A DNA stretch of 64,000 bases. Origin: Gammaproteobacteria bacterium. Lineage in GTDB: Bacteria > Pseudomonadota > Gammaproteobacteria > Pseudomonadales > Pseudohongiellaceae. The translations under genes were made by a program, and so were the position numbers. Shown here one piece after another: positions 44,712-55,687 of this stretch. Each line of letters starts with the position of its first letter. Position 1 is the stretch's first letter. Below the pieces are notes generated by a model. The model was not told the origin of the DNA and ran no database searches. It worked only from the letters and a program-made list of their open reading frames with translations. The stretch spans positions 581,829 to 645,828 of the forward strand of contig PASF01000002.1 of NCBI GenBank assembly GCA_002711845.1, read 5' to 3'.

Positions 44712-45221
44712 ATGCGGTGCGGTACAGAATGGGTCAAAATGGTAGTGGCAGCATTGGCGCTGGCGACTTTGGCGGCCTGCAGCGACAACGGCGCGCCTTC
44801 GCGTTCAGACAACCAGGGGCCGGTATTGCCGGTGAGCCTCAACGATGTCATGGTGGCCATGGTCAATAAGGCGACCGATCCGGTCTGGACATCGACCTGG
44901 AACAATCCGCAGAATGATCGTGACTGGCGGGAACTTGAACACCTGGCTTTTCAGGTGCAGATTGGTGGTGGGTTGATGCAGGTTGCCGGCACCGGACCCA
45001 TGGACGCGGAGTGGGTCGCTGATCCGGAATGGCAGCGCCTGGCGGCGCAGCTGGAACAGGATGGTATCAGGGCCGTGAATGCGGTGCGCAGCCGGAATAT
45101 TGAGTTAATGCAGCGCGCTGGCGGTCAACTGATTGAGACCTGCGAATCATGCCACCGACGCTTCGCTGAAGACTTGCCAATGCTCGATCAGATGAGCCAG
45201 CCGCCGGCAGTTTCATTGTAG
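44712..45221 (+). CDS. Haem-binding lipoprotein, cytochrome c'-like
   Basis: A 169-residue protein with a lipobox LATLAAC (Cys23), so it is probably anchored in the periplasm by a lipid. The mature part is helical, with a C-terminal CESCH haem attachment site (Cys144, Cys147, His148), as in four-helix-bundle cytochromes of the c' type. AGGAG lies 7 bases before the ATG. The protein probably binds one covalent haem c and carries electrons or binds gases. It may share the ArsA transcript but is separated by 123 bases. Confidence 0.82.
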   Translation: MRCGTEWVKMVVAALALATLAACSDNGAPSRSDNQGPVLPVSLNDVMVAMVNKATDPVWTSTWNNPQNDRDWRELEHLAFQVQIGGGLMQVAGTGPMDAEWVADPEWQRLAAQLEQDGIRAVNAVRSRNIELMQRAGGQLIETCESCHRRFAEDLPMLDQMSQPPAVSL

Positions 45222-45273
45222 TTCCGGCGTCGATACGGGTGTTGGTGCGATGCATGGCTGCGTTGCGCCACGC

Positions 45274-45762
45274 TCAGGTGTTGGTTTGCCGGCAGGCATC
45301 GCAGATGCCGTGAAACTCGAGCTGCTGCCTTGCCAGGGTAAAGCCCGTGTCCTCAATATTGGCGCTCAGTTCGCTGAGAATTTCCTTGCGGATACCCACC
45401 TCATTGACACCATGGCACTGGTCGCAGATCAGGAACTGCGGCACTTCATGATCATGCTTGCAGGTTATATGAGAGCAGGGCAGATACTGGTTGGTGGTTT
45501 CCAGGCGATGCACCAGCTCATTTTCTTTCAGAAAATTAAGCATGCGATACACTGACATGACCGACAGGGTCTGGCCGTGCCGGTCGCGGTACTGGTCGGC
45601 GATCTGGTAGGCAGACAGCGGTTCGGCCGACTCCAGTACGACTTGCAGAACCCGCCGCCGTTTTTCCGTCAGGCGCGCGCCATGCTCGGCGCAAATCGAC
45701 TGCGCCTGATCAAGCACATTGGCGATTTCCGGGTTGGCAGTGGCGTGAGCATTGGTCCCCAT
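45274..45762 (-). CDS. Fur-family transcriptional regulator, Zur-like
   Basis: The start is taken at the ATG at 45762 (MGTNAHATAN); the longer frame would overlap bamE. The 162-residue protein has an N-terminal winged helix (EKRRRVLQVVLESAEPLSAYQIAD, then SVMSVYRMLNFL) and the Fur-type dimer domain with CSHITCKHDHE, FLICDQC and CDAC zinc sites. It resembles the zinc-responsive repressors (Zur) more than the neighbouring fur, and would silence zinc uptake genes when zinc is plentiful. It lies 13 bases downstream of bamE on the same strand. Confidence 0.82.
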   Translation of the reverse strand: MGTNAHATANPEIANVLDQAQSICAEHGARLTEKRRRVLQVVLESAEPLSAYQIADQYRDRHGQTLSVMSVYRMLNFLKENELVHRLETTNQYLPCSHITCKHDHEVPQFLICDQCHGVNEVGIRKEILSELSANIEDTGFTLARQQLEFHGICDACRQTNT

Positions 45763-45775
45763 GATAATTCCGGTG

Positions 45776-46168
45776 TCAGGAGTTGCCATCTGTGTCGCCG
45801 TTACTGGTGGCAGTGTCGGACCAGGCGGCATCTTCACCAGGTTCGAAATCGCCTTCAAAGCGGCTCAGCAGGTCATTTTCAAAAAACAGCGTCATGCGCT
45901 CCTGTCCGCGCTCCCCGCCGCCTGGCTGATAATTAAACACGTAATCCCAGCGGTCCTGGTGGTAGGGATCGCGAACCAGCGGTGTGCCCATGACAAACAC
46001 AACCTGCCGTCGCGTCATGCCCGGCTCCAGCTGATCGACCATCTCCTGGGTGATAATATTGCCCTGGGCAATCGGAATCTTGTAAACGCCGGGAAACTGC
46101 GGCAATGGTATCGACGAACAGGCCGCGACCGTCATGGTCGCCACCAACAGAACAAGGGCTCTTAGCAT
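45776..46168 (-). CDS. bamE: Outer-membrane assembly lipoprotein BamE
   Basis: A 130-residue lipoprotein with lipobox TVAAC (Cys17) followed by [20 protein letters not shown], the signature of BamE (SmpA/OmlA). The conserved [17 protein letters not shown] and WDYVFNY segments follow. It is part of the Bam complex that inserts barrel proteins in the outer membrane. It is divergent from fur, the classic Pseudomonas order. The acidic C-terminal tail is variable in the family. Confidence 0.95.
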   Translation of the reverse strand: MLRALVLLVATMTVAACSSIPLPQFPGVYKIPIAQGNIITQEMVDQLEPGMTRRQVVFVMGTPLVRDPYHQDRWDYVFNYQPGGGERGQERMTLFFENDLLSRFEGDFEPGEDAAWSDTATSNGDTDGNS

Positions 46169-46299
46169 TTAACGCACCTGAAGTAGTGTAGGGCTGAACT
46201 TTCATCTGCCAACATTAGTGTGCATAATACCCTAGCTATTGCCTGCGGTAAAACGGCCTGTTCGGGCCGCAGCATCATTGGATAACCAAGAGAAACGAT

Positions 46300-46719
46300 A
46301 TGTCTGCAGAAAATCAGGAATTACGCAAGGCCGGGCTCAAAGTCACGTTGCCCCGCGTGAAAATCCTGCAATTACTGGAAAACTCGGAAACCCGCCACCT
46401 GAGTGCAGAGGATGTGTACAAGGCCCTGATCGACGCGGGCGAAGAGGTCGGGCTGGCAACCGTTTATCGTGTGCTGACGCAGTTTGAATCAGCTGGCCTG
46501 GTGATGCGGCACCGGTTTGAGGGCGGCCATTCGGTGTTTGAGTTGACCACGGTGGAGCATCATGATCATCTGGTCTGCAGCAAGTGCGGACTGGTGGAGG
46601 AATTTTTTGACGAAATCATCGAGGATCGGCAAGACAAGATCGCTGCCAACTTTGGTTTCGAGATAACTGACCACAGCCTTTATCTGTACGGCATCTGCGC
46701 CGACTGCCAGAAAAACTGA
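46300..46719 (+). CDS. fur: Ferric uptake regulator Fur
   Basis: A 139-residue protein matching Fur: ELRKAGLKVTLPRVKILQLLE in the winged-helix domain, TVYRVLTQFESAGLV recognition helix, the metal-binding HHDHLVCSKCGLVEEF with a CxxC, and C-terminal CADC. With Fe2+ bound it represses iron uptake genes. The start ATG is downstream of a possible leader hairpin (CTGCGG...CCGCAG, 46243-46272) and a weak -10-like CATAAT at 46223. Divergent from bamE and convergent to recN. Confidence 0.96.
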   Translation: MSAENQELRKAGLKVTLPRVKILQLLENSETRHLSAEDVYKALIDAGEEVGLATVYRVLTQFESAGLVMRHRFEGGHSVFELTTVEHHDHLVCSKCGLVEEFFDEIIEDRQDKIAANFGFEITDHSLYLYGICADCQKN

Positions 46720-46744
46720 GCGCCCTGTCAGGCGCGCTTGTCAG

Positions 46745-48430
46745 TCATGCGCTTGTGGTCAATTCCCGGGCGTGGGCCAGCGCTTCGCTGCTCAGTGTCG
46801 GGCCATCGGAATCGCCGCCCAGCATGCGCGCGATTTCCTGCAAGCGTTCCTGCTCATCCAGCTGGTAAATTCTGCTCTTGGTGGTCCTGGCGCTGGCCTG
46901 TTTGCTGACCAGCAAGTGCTGGTTGGCCAGACTGGCAACCAGCGGTTGATGCGTAACACACAAAACCTGGCTGCGGGTGCCCAGCTGTTTCAGCAACTTG
47001 CCGACCACGCGCGCGATGCCGCCGCCGATACCCACGTCGACCTCGTCGAAGACCAGGCTGGGCGTATCCGAGGTCATGGCAGTAATGACCTGTATGGCCA
47101 GGCTGACCCGCGACAGTTCGCCGCCTGAGGCAATTCGGGCCAGTGGTTTGGCGGGCTGGCCGGGATTGGTGCTGATCAGAAATTCCACATGTTCCAGGCC
47201 ATGGGGCTGGGGTTTGTCACTGTCCGTGTGCTGCAGCTCAATGCTGAGTTTTGCGTCAGCCATGCCCAGTGAGCCCAGCTGCTCATTAACAGCCTTGGTC
47301 AGTTTTTTTGCCGCCTGCTGGCGCTGGTTGCTCAGCTCATGTGCCAGCTCCAGCCAGCTTTTGTGCAGAGCCTGGGTCTGCTGCTGCAGCCTCTCCAGAT
47401 CGTCGGTGTTCTGCGATGCTGCCGCCAGTTGCTCATGCAGTTGCTGCTGCAGCGCGCCGAGTTCCTCCGGACGCACCTTGTGCTTGCGCGCCAGTTGATG
47501 AATGCTGGCCAGGCGGGCGTTCAATTCTTCCAAACGGGCAGGATTGATGTCGATCTGATCAAGCTGCCGGTTCAGCTCGCTGGCGGCCTCGTCAATCTGA
47601 ATCAGTGCGGTATTGAGCATCTCTTCGACATTTGCCAGGGACTTGCCGGCGCCACTCTGTCGTAGCAGGTTCAGGGCCTGGTGCAGGCTCTGGCTGATGT
47701 TGCTGTCATCATCTTCGCTGCACAATTGAATCAGCGCGCGCATGCCGGCAATGCGGGACTCGGCATTGCTTAGGCTGTCCAGTTCCTGCTCCAGATCGTC
47801 CAGCTCGGCTGCGCCCAATGCCAGTTCTTCAAGTTCGTTCAGCTGGTAGCGCGCCAGTTCGTGCTGGGCTGTCTGCTCGGTGAGGGCGGTGTGTAGCGCG
47901 TCCAGTTGCTTGCTGGCCTGACGCCACTGCTCACTAAGCTGCCGCAATTTCTGCACGCGCGCCTGTTGTCCGCCAAAATCATCCAGCAACATTTGCTGAG
48001 TGGGTTTTTGCAGCAATGAGTGGTGTTCGTGCTGGCTGTGGATGTCCATCAGCAACGCGCCCAGCGCGGTCATGGCCTGCAGAGTGACCTGTGAGTTATT
48101 GATCCAGGCCCGGGAGCGCCCATCGGCGGCGACGCTGCGTCTTATCAGGCACAGATGGGTATCATCGTCTGCCGTCAGCTCGTGATCGCTTAACCATTGG
48201 CTGGCCAGCGGCAGCCTGCCGACATCAAACTCGGCGCTGATATCGGCGCGTTCACTGCCACTGCGCACCACGTCGCGATCGGCCCGGTCGCCCAGCACCA
48301 GACCCAATGCGCCCAGTATGATCGATTTGCCGGCACCGGTTTCGCCGGTGATCGCGGTCATGCCCGCCCTGAACTCGATCTCGAGCTGTTCTGCGATGGC
48401 GTAATTGCGGATGGATAGATGAGTCAGCAT
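46745..48430 (-). CDS. recN: DNA repair ATPase RecN
   Basis: A 561-residue SMC-like protein. Walker A GETGAGKS (29-36) is near the N-terminus. A long Gln/Glu/Leu-rich coiled-coil middle follows, then the C-terminal ABC signature with SGGELSRV and Walker B LVFDEVDVGIGG. RecN holds broken DNA ends for double-strand break repair. It is divergent from grpE, with about 136 bases between. Confidence 0.96.
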   Translation of the reverse strand: MLTHLSIRNYAIAEQLEIEFRAGMTAITGETGAGKSIILGALGLVLGDRADRDVVRSGSERADISAEFDVGRLPLASQWLSDHELTADDDTHLCLIRRSVAADGRSRAWINNSQVTLQAMTALGALLMDIHSQHEHHSLLQKPTQQMLLDDFGGQQARVQKLRQLSEQWRQASKQLDALHTALTEQTAQHELARYQLNELEELALGAAELDDLEQELDSLSNAESRIAGMRALIQLCSEDDDSNISQSLHQALNLLRQSGAGKSLANVEEMLNTALIQIDEAASELNRQLDQIDINPARLEELNARLASIHQLARKHKVRPEELGALQQQLHEQLAAASQNTDDLERLQQQTQALHKSWLELAHELSNQRQQAAKKLTKAVNEQLGSLGMADAKLSIELQHTDSDKPQPHGLEHVEFLISTNPGQPAKPLARIASGGELSRVSLAIQVITAMTSDTPSLVFDEVDVGIGGGIARVVGKLLKQLGTRSQVLCVTHQPLVASLANQHLLVSKQASARTTKSRIYQLDEQERLQEIARMLGGDSDGPTLSSEALAHARELTTSA

Positions 48431-48491
48431 AGTATTCTTAATATAGCCCGCCTGCTGATGTTTGACACGGTAAATTGAATCCGTGAAGGGA

Positions 48492-48517
48492 CTTGAATCA
48501 TATCATGCCGTCCCCAT
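48492..48517 (+). promoter_or_regulatory. Sigma-32 heat-shock promoter upstream of grpE
   Basis: CTTGAA at 48492-48497 and CCCCATAT at 48512-48519 are separated by 14 bases. This is an excellent match to the sigma-32 consensus (CTTGAA, 11-16 spacing, CCCCATNT). It reads toward grpE, whose ATG is at 48567, giving a leader of about 40-45 bases. Confidence 0.92.
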
Positions 48518-48566
48518 ATTGAGCAGATATCAGCAATTTGATGAAACTCACAAGCAGGGTGGAGAC

Positions 48567-49226
48567 ATGGCAGAACAGAAAACCGGTGAACACGATCACC
48601 AGGATCAGGATCAGCGAGAAAATGACCAGAAAGAGCAGGCGGCGCAGAGCGCCGGTGAGAATTTCGGTACGCGCTCAGGTGAGCAGACTGCACCTGACAA
48701 CACCGACATTCCGCTGGATGAGCTGACGCTGGCGCAGGCCCTGGAGCGTCTTGACCAGGCAGAGGCGGCGGCGGCTGCGCATCAGGCGGATATTCTGCGT
48801 CTGCATGCGGACATGCAGAATGTGCGTCGGCGAGCCGAGCAGGATGTGGAAAAGGCGCATAAGTATGGCCAGGAGAAGCTGGTCGCGGACCTGTTGCCGG
48901 TGCTGGACAATCTGGAGCGCGCCCTGCAAGCCGTGGATGGCGATGAGGATGAAAAGCTGCGTGCCTTACGCCAAGGCGTTGAGCTGACGCTAAAGAGCTT
49001 CCTCGACTGCCTGAAGAAGTTCAGCGTCAATGTTATCGACCCGGCCGGAGAACCATTCGACCCGCAGTATCATCAGGCCATGGGGATGCAGGAAAGCACC
49101 ACGGCAGAGCCGGACACGGTGATAGCGGTGATGCAGAAAGGCTACAGCCTTCACGGCCGCGTACTGCGTCCGGCCATGGTGATGGTATCCAGAGCGCCGA
49201 CAGAGGGTGTTGATACCCAGGCGTGA
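48567..49226 (+). CDS. grpE: Nucleotide-exchange factor GrpE
   Basis: The start is ATG 48567 (MAEQKTGEHD) with GGAG just upstream; an earlier Met is unlikely since it lies ahead of the ribosome site and inside the promoter leader. The 219-residue protein has a disordered acidic N-terminus, a long coiled coil (about 55-110) and the C-terminal beta-wing with NPQYHQAM-like PFDPQYHQAMGMQ and the GYSLHGRVLRPAMVMVS signature. It resets DnaK by releasing ADP. Heat induction through the sigma-32 promoter is expected. Confidence 0.95.
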   Translation: MAEQKTGEHDHQDQDQRENDQKEQAAQSAGENFGTRSGEQTAPDNTDIPLDELTLAQALERLDQAEAAAAAHQADILRLHADMQNVRRRAEQDVEKAHKYGQEKLVADLLPVLDNLERALQAVDGDEDEKLRALRQGVELTLKSFLDCLKKFSVNVIDPAGEPFDPQYHQAMGMQESTTAEPDTVIAVMQKGYSLHGRVLRPAMVMVSRAPTEGVDTQA

Positions 49227-49289
49227 TGCTGGTGCCTGTCGGGAAACGCCGGTTTGATGAAAAAGCCGGAGCATTTTGACAGCTGAGCT

Positions 49290-49317
49290 CTTGAATTCTG
49301 CGTAAAAGTACCAATAT
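49290..49317 (+). promoter_or_regulatory. Sigma-32-like promoter upstream of dnaK
   Basis: CTTGAA at 49290-49295 is followed after 14 bases by ACCAATAT (49310-49317), a close match to the sigma-32 -10 CCCCATAT. It reads toward dnaK (ATG 49411). The spacing is identical to the grpE promoter, and both sit in the same heat-shock region. Confidence 0.75.
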
Positions 49318-49410
49318 AGAGCTGCAACGCTGTTTTAAACACAAATTTTGGATGGATCAGCCCGGGTCTCGAGTCAGACAAGACGGGTAGATTTAAGTGG
49401 AGATGAGATT

Positions 49411-51336
<1,926 letters not shown>

Positions 51337-51358
51337 AAAACAGCCTGGCTGATGGACT

Positions 51359-52477
51359 ATGTCAAAAAGAGATTATTACGAAGTACTGGGTGTTGGTCGT
51401 GACGCGACGGAAGCTGAACTGAAAAAAGCTTACCGTCGCGTGGCGATGAAGCACCACCCCGATCGGAACCCGGACAACAAGGAGTCTGAGGACAAATTCA
51501 AGGAAGCCAACGAGGCTTTCGAAGTGCTGTCAGACCCTGACAAGAAGGCACGGTATGATCAATATGGTCATGCCGGCGTCAATCCTCAGGGTGGCGCCGG
51601 TGCCGGTGATTTTGGGGATATCTTCAGTGATATTTTCGGCGATATCTTTGGTGGAGGCGGTGGTCGTGGCGGGCGCAGTGGTGTACGAAAGGGCGCCGAC
51701 TTGCGTTATAACCTGGAACTGGATCTGGAAAACGCGGTCAAGGGAACCACCGTCAAGATCCGTATTCCCACCGCAGTGAATTGCGGGACCTGCGATGGTA
51801 CCGGCGCCAAGAAAGGCTCGACTCCGGTCGATTGCTCGACCTGTAATGGCATTGGCCAGGTCCGTATGCAGCAGGGCTTTTTCTCTGTGCAGCAGACCTG
51901 TCCCCGCTGCCAGGGCAGCGGTAAGCAGATCAAGGATCCGTGCAATACCTGCCATGGTCGCGGCCAGGTGGAAGAACAGAAGACCCTGTCAGTCAAAGTA
52001 CCTGCCGGTGTCGATGACGGTGATCGTATTCGTCTGACCGGTGAAGGGCAGGCGGGTGTCAATGGCGGTCCGCCGGGTGATCTGTATGTGCAGGTGCATA
52101 TGCGCCCGCACAAGCTTTTCGTCAGGGATGGTCGTGATCTGCACTGTGAAATCCCGATCAGCTTCGTGGATGCGGCGCTGGGCGGCGAGCTGGAAGTGCC
52201 GACGCTTGATGGTCGGGTTAAACTGAAGATCCCGGCGGAAACACAAACGGGGAAACTGTTCCGTTTGCGTGGGAAGGGTGTTACATCGGTCAGGGGCGGT
52301 CCGCCCGGTGACCTGTTGTGCCGTGTGGTTGTAGAAACACCCGTCAAGCTGACCCGTCGCCAGAAAGAGATTCTGCAGGAGTTTCAGACCATCGGTGAAA
52401 GCGAGGGGCAGCAGTCACCGAAGATGACATCGTGGTTTGATGGCGTGAAAAAATTCGTCGATGATCTGCGGGCCTGA
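51359..52477 (+). CDS. dnaJ: Co-chaperone DnaJ
   Basis: A 372-residue type I J-protein. The J-domain has HPD ([11 protein letters not shown]), then a glycine/phenylalanine-rich region (about 75-110), and four CxxCxGxG zinc repeats ([24 protein letters not shown] and CNTCHGRG). The C-terminal domains bind substrates. It delivers clients to DnaK and stimulates its ATPase. It is cotranscribed with dnaK and ends at a bidirectional terminator. Confidence 0.98.
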   Translation: MSKRDYYEVLGVGRDATEAELKKAYRRVAMKHHPDRNPDNKESEDKFKEANEAFEVLSDPDKKARYDQYGHAGVNPQGGAGAGDFGDIFSDIFGDIFGGGGGRGGRSGVRKGADLRYNLELDLENAVKGTTVKIRIPTAVNCGTCDGTGAKKGSTPVDCSTCNGIGQVRMQQGFFSVQQTCPRCQGSGKQIKDPCNTCHGRGQVEEQKTLSVKVPAGVDDGDRIRLTGEGQAGVNGGPPGDLYVQVHMRPHKLFVRDGRDLHCEIPISFVDAALGGELEVPTLDGRVKLKIPAETQTGKLFRLRGKGVTSVRGGPPGDLLCRVVVETPVKLTRRQKEILQEFQTIGESEGQQSPKMTSWFDGVKKFVDDLRA

Positions 52478-52490
52478 GGGCCGTTTTACC

Positions 52491-52528
52491 GCAATAAAAA
52501 AGGCGCCGACAGGCGCCTTTTTTATTGC
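52491..52528. terminator. Bidirectional intrinsic terminator
   Basis: The 17-base arms 52491-52507 and 52512-52528 are perfect complements around the loop GACA. The stem has GGCGCC at its top with A6 on the left and T6 on the right, so it can stop transcription of dnaJ from the left and of adenosine kinase from the right. Confidence 0.93.
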
Positions 52529-52546
52529 GGCTTTGACAGCCTTGAA

Positions 52547-53548
52547 TCAGGCAGCCTGAAATTTCTGCAGTACCGCGTTGTGGGATGCCGGTGTCAGTCT
52601 GGGCCCAAATTCGGAGACCACGGTGGCGGCAGCCAGGCTCGCCAGTTCGCCGGCCCGCTGAAAGCTCATGCCCTGTGTGATGCCGTACATGAACGCGCCC
52701 GAGAACATGTCGCCGGCGCCGTTCGTGTCGACTGCCTTGACGTCATGCGCAGCAATATCAATATAGCTGGCACCATCGAACAAGCGCGCGCCGCGCGCGC
52801 CCCGGGTGATCGCAAACCGGGCGGCAACTGATTTCAGTTTGCTGCAGGCTGTCTCGAAATCATCCTCGCCAGACCATATCTTTGCTTCCTGCTCGTTACA
52901 GAACAGCATGTCGACGCCGTCTCCCAGAACCTCATTGACGCCGTCGCGGAAATATTCAACCATCGCCGGGTCGGAAAACGTCATCGCGGTTTTTACCTGA
53001 TTATCTTCGGCTATCTGCTTCAGGCGTTTGGCTGCTCCACGGGCGGAGTCGGAGGTAACAAGGTAGCCTTCGATGTAGATGTATTTGGCCTGCTTGATCG
53101 ACTCCGGTTTGAGATCCTGATCCGATACATATTGTGAAATGCCCAGGTGGGTGAGCATCGTGCGCTCTGCGTCAGGGGTGACCATGACCAGGCAGCGACC
53201 GGTCGAACCTGCTTCACGGTGCGGCAGCAAATTGGTTTCGATATTATGGTTGCCCAGTTCCGCCACATAAAAATCACCGGGTTCGTCACTGGCCACCTTG
53301 CATGAATAGAATGCCTTGCCGCCAAACTGGCTTAACGCATACAGTGAGTTGGCTGCGGAACCGCCGCCAGCCTGCTTCTTCAGTGGGTAACGACTCGCCA
53401 GCAGGTCCAGCAGCTGTTGCTGTTTGTCTTCCTCGATCAGGGTCATAAAGCCCTTTTCAATGCCGGCTTCTGCAAAAAAACTGTCTTCGACCTCAAATTC
53501 CTTATCGACCAGCGCATTGCCGATGCCGTATACATCATATTGACTCAT
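52547..53548 (-). CDS. PfkB-family sugar kinase, adenosine-kinase-like
   Basis: A 333-residue ribokinase-fold enzyme with the N-terminal segment YGIGNALVDKEF, GGGSAANSLYALSQFGG (substrate side), and the C-terminal PfkB signature DTNGAGDMFSGAFMYG containing the catalytic Asp and anion hole. It is close to the adenosine kinase subgroup, which phosphorylates adenosine to AMP or related nucleosides. The first 15 residues are consistent with the family's start. It is 63 bases downstream of hemL. Confidence 0.88.
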   Translation of the reverse strand: MSQYDVYGIGNALVDKEFEVEDSFFAEAGIEKGFMTLIEEDKQQQLLDLLASRYPLKKQAGGGSAANSLYALSQFGGKAFYSCKVASDEPGDFYVAELGNHNIETNLLPHREAGSTGRCLVMVTPDAERTMLTHLGISQYVSDQDLKPESIKQAKYIYIEGYLVTSDSARGAAKRLKQIAEDNQVKTAMTFSDPAMVEYFRDGVNEVLGDGVDMLFCNEQEAKIWSGEDDFETACSKLKSVAARFAITRGARGARLFDGASYIDIAAHDVKAVDTNGAGDMFSGAFMYGITQGMSFQRAGELASLAAATVVSEFGPRLTPASHNAVLQKFQAA

Positions 53549-53611
53549 AAAAATGTCCCTGCCTTCATTGATTGTTCCTGGTCGCTGATGGTCAGCGTCG
53601 CGGGTGGTTTA

Positions 53612-54925
53612 TCACAGCGCAGCAAAGGCCTTCTCGGCTGCCGCCATGGTGGTGTCCAGTTCTGCCTGCCCATGTGCGGCCGATACGAAACCGGCTTCGA
53701 ATGCTGAAGGCGCCAGGTAGACATTATTGTCCAGCATCACATGGAAGTACTTGCGGAACTGTTCTACATTGCAGGCCATGACCTGGTCGAAGCGGCTTAT
53801 TTTCTCCTCGCCAGAGAAGAAACAACCGAACATGCCACCAACCTGATTGGTGGTGAAGGCAATGCCGGCGGCTTTCGCCCGCTCACGCAGTCCGGCAAGC
53901 ATGGCTTCCGTGGTTGCGCCCAGATCTTCATAGAAACCGGGTTTCTGAATCTCCTTGAGCATGGCCTGGCCGGCGGCAACCGCCAGTGGGCTGCCGGACA
54001 GTGTGCCTGCCTGATACACGCCACCTTGCGGTGCAATGCAGTCCATGATGTCTTTGCGACCACCAAACGCACCGACCGGCAGACCGCCGCCAATCACCTT
54101 GCCCAGCGCAGTCAGGTCTGGCGTGATGCCATAGACTGATTGTGCGCCACCCAGGGCCACTCTGAAGCCCGTCATGACTTCGTCGAAAATCAATACGCTG
54201 CCGTGTTCGGTACAAAGCTCTCGCATCGTTTCCAGGAAGCCCGGCACCGGGGGCACCATATTCATGTTGCCGGCAATAGGCTCCACGATGATGCAGGCGA
54301 TCTCGTCGCCGTGCTCCTTGAACAGGGTCTTCATGGCATCAATGTCGTTGTAAGGCAGCACATAGGTCAGGTCGGTATAGGCCTTGGGGACGCCCAGTGA
54401 GTCGGGTTCGCCCAGCGTCAGGGCACCGGAGCCGGCCTTGACCAGCAGGCCGTCGACATGGCCGTGATAGCAGCCTTCGAATTTGACCACTTTGTCGCGA
54501 CGGGTGTAACCCCGGGCCAGCCGGATAGCGCTCATCGTGGCTTCAGTGCCGGAGGTGACCAGTCGCACCCGTTCTATTGATGGTACCAGTTTGCAGATGG
54601 TACGAGCGATGTCGACCTCTGCTGCCGTTGATGCGCCGTAGCCCAGGCCGCGACTCAGTTGCGCTTGCAGTGCGCCAATGACTGCCGGGTGGCAGTGCCC
54701 CAGAATAAGCGGACCCCAGGCGCCGACATAGTCGACGTAACGGTTGCTGTCCTCGTCGATCAACCAGGCACCTTCGCCGTGATTGAAAAACAGCGGTGTT
54801 CCGCCGACGCCACGAAACGCTCGCACCGGCGAATTGACGCCACCGGGAATGTATTGCTGGGCCTCTTCAAACAGTGCGGCGGAGCGACCGGTGACGGCGT
54901 GGTTTTCGGATGTGGACTGGGCCAT
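53612..54925 (-). CDS. hemL: Glutamate-1-semialdehyde 2,1-aminomutase
   Basis: The start is the ATG at 54925 (MAQSTSENH) with AGAGG before it; a longer frame begins within thiE. The 437-residue PLP enzyme has [28 protein letters not shown], the PLP-binding DEVMTGFRV and the catalytic-lysine region [16 protein letters not shown]. It makes 5-aminolevulinate for haem by shifting the amino group of glutamate-1-semialdehyde. It is the last gene of the hemJ-thiD-thiE-hemL run. Confidence 0.96.
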   Translation of the reverse strand: MAQSTSENHAVTGRSAALFEEAQQYIPGGVNSPVRAFRGVGGTPLFFNHGEGAWLIDEDSNRYVDYVGAWGPLILGHCHPAVIGALQAQLSRGLGYGASTAAEVDIARTICKLVPSIERVRLVTSGTEATMSAIRLARGYTRRDKVVKFEGCYHGHVDGLLVKAGSGALTLGEPDSLGVPKAYTDLTYVLPYNDIDAMKTLFKEHGDEIACIIVEPIAGNMNMVPPVPGFLETMRELCTEHGSVLIFDEVMTGFRVALGGAQSVYGITPDLTALGKVIGGGLPVGAFGGRKDIMDCIAPQGGVYQAGTLSGSPLAVAAGQAMLKEIQKPGFYEDLGATTEAMLAGLRERAKAAGIAFTTNQVGGMFGCFFSGEEKISRFDQVMACNVEQFRKYFHVMLDNNVYLAPSAFEAGFVSAAHGQAELDTTMAAAEKAFAAL

Positions 54926-54950
54926 GGTTACCTCTGATTGCAAAAAATCG

Positions 54951-55595
54951 TTAAAAAAGTCTGTTGAGTTCATCCGCACGGGCCTGTATGTCCGGCGCGG
55001 CAAACAAATAATTGATGACCGCAAGCATGTCAGCCCCGGCGTCGATCAGCACTCTGCCATTGTCCGCCGTCACGCCACCGATCGCGACGATCGGCAGTCG
55101 CGTCTGCTGACGTATCAGACGCAGGTTATCGATGCTGGCCGCCGGCGCCCCGGGCTTGGTCACAGACGGGTAAAAGCGTCCCAGCGCGACGTAGCTGGCA
55201 CCCTGCTTTTCCGCTGCAGCGACCAGAGCCGGCTGGTCATGACAACTGGCGCCAATCACGGCTGTCGGGCCAAGCCGATATCGTGCTTCAGCCAGTGCGG
55301 TATCCGACTGACCCAGGTGCACGCCATCAGCGTCCACAGCCTGGCACAGATCAATGTCATCATTAATGATCAGGCGGGCCTGGGCGCTGTGACACAGCGT
55401 CTTGAGCGCAGCGGCCTGGGCGACACGATCACGGAATTCGCCGGACTTGCGACGGTACTGAACGATCCTTACGCCGCCGGCAAGCGCCTGCCCGACTGCC
55501 GGCAATAGCGATGCATCGCTCAGCAAATGTTCATCGGTGATGGCATATACGCCGGAACCGGCAAAAACGCCCATAACGGCGTGAGAATCTGACAA
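54951..55595 (-). CDS. thiE: Thiamine-phosphate synthase
   Basis: A 214-residue TIM-barrel enzyme with QYRRKSG (pyrimidine pyrophosphate site), [24 protein letters not shown], and the C-terminal phosphate loop [10 protein letters not shown]. It couples hydroxymethylpyrimidine diphosphate with thiazole phosphate to form thiamine phosphate. The RRK in place of RDK is unusual but tolerated in the family. It is 25 bases upstream of hemL and 92 bases after thiD, on the same strand. Confidence 0.92.
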   Translation of the reverse strand: MSDSHAVMGVFAGSGVYAITDEHLLSDASLLPAVGQALAGGVRIVQYRRKSGEFRDRVAQAAALKTLCHSAQARLIINDDIDLCQAVDADGVHLGQSDTALAEARYRLGPTAVIGASCHDQPALVAAAEKQGASYVALGRFYPSVTKPGAPAASIDNLRLIRQQTRLPIVAIGGVTADNGRVLIDAGADMLAVINYLFAAPDIQARADELNRLF

Positions 55596-55687
55596 GTGAT
55601 TACCTGCTGTTGTCTGGTCAAATGAGTGGCGTGTATTCAGTACTGCCCTATTCTAACAGAGCCATGTGGCGGGATGACAAACCCGGT

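Noticed and set aside
54926..55024. Longer HemL starting at 55024
   Set aside because: The extra 33 residues overlap thiE, and the ATG at 54925 has an AGAGG ribosome site and the expected N-terminus.
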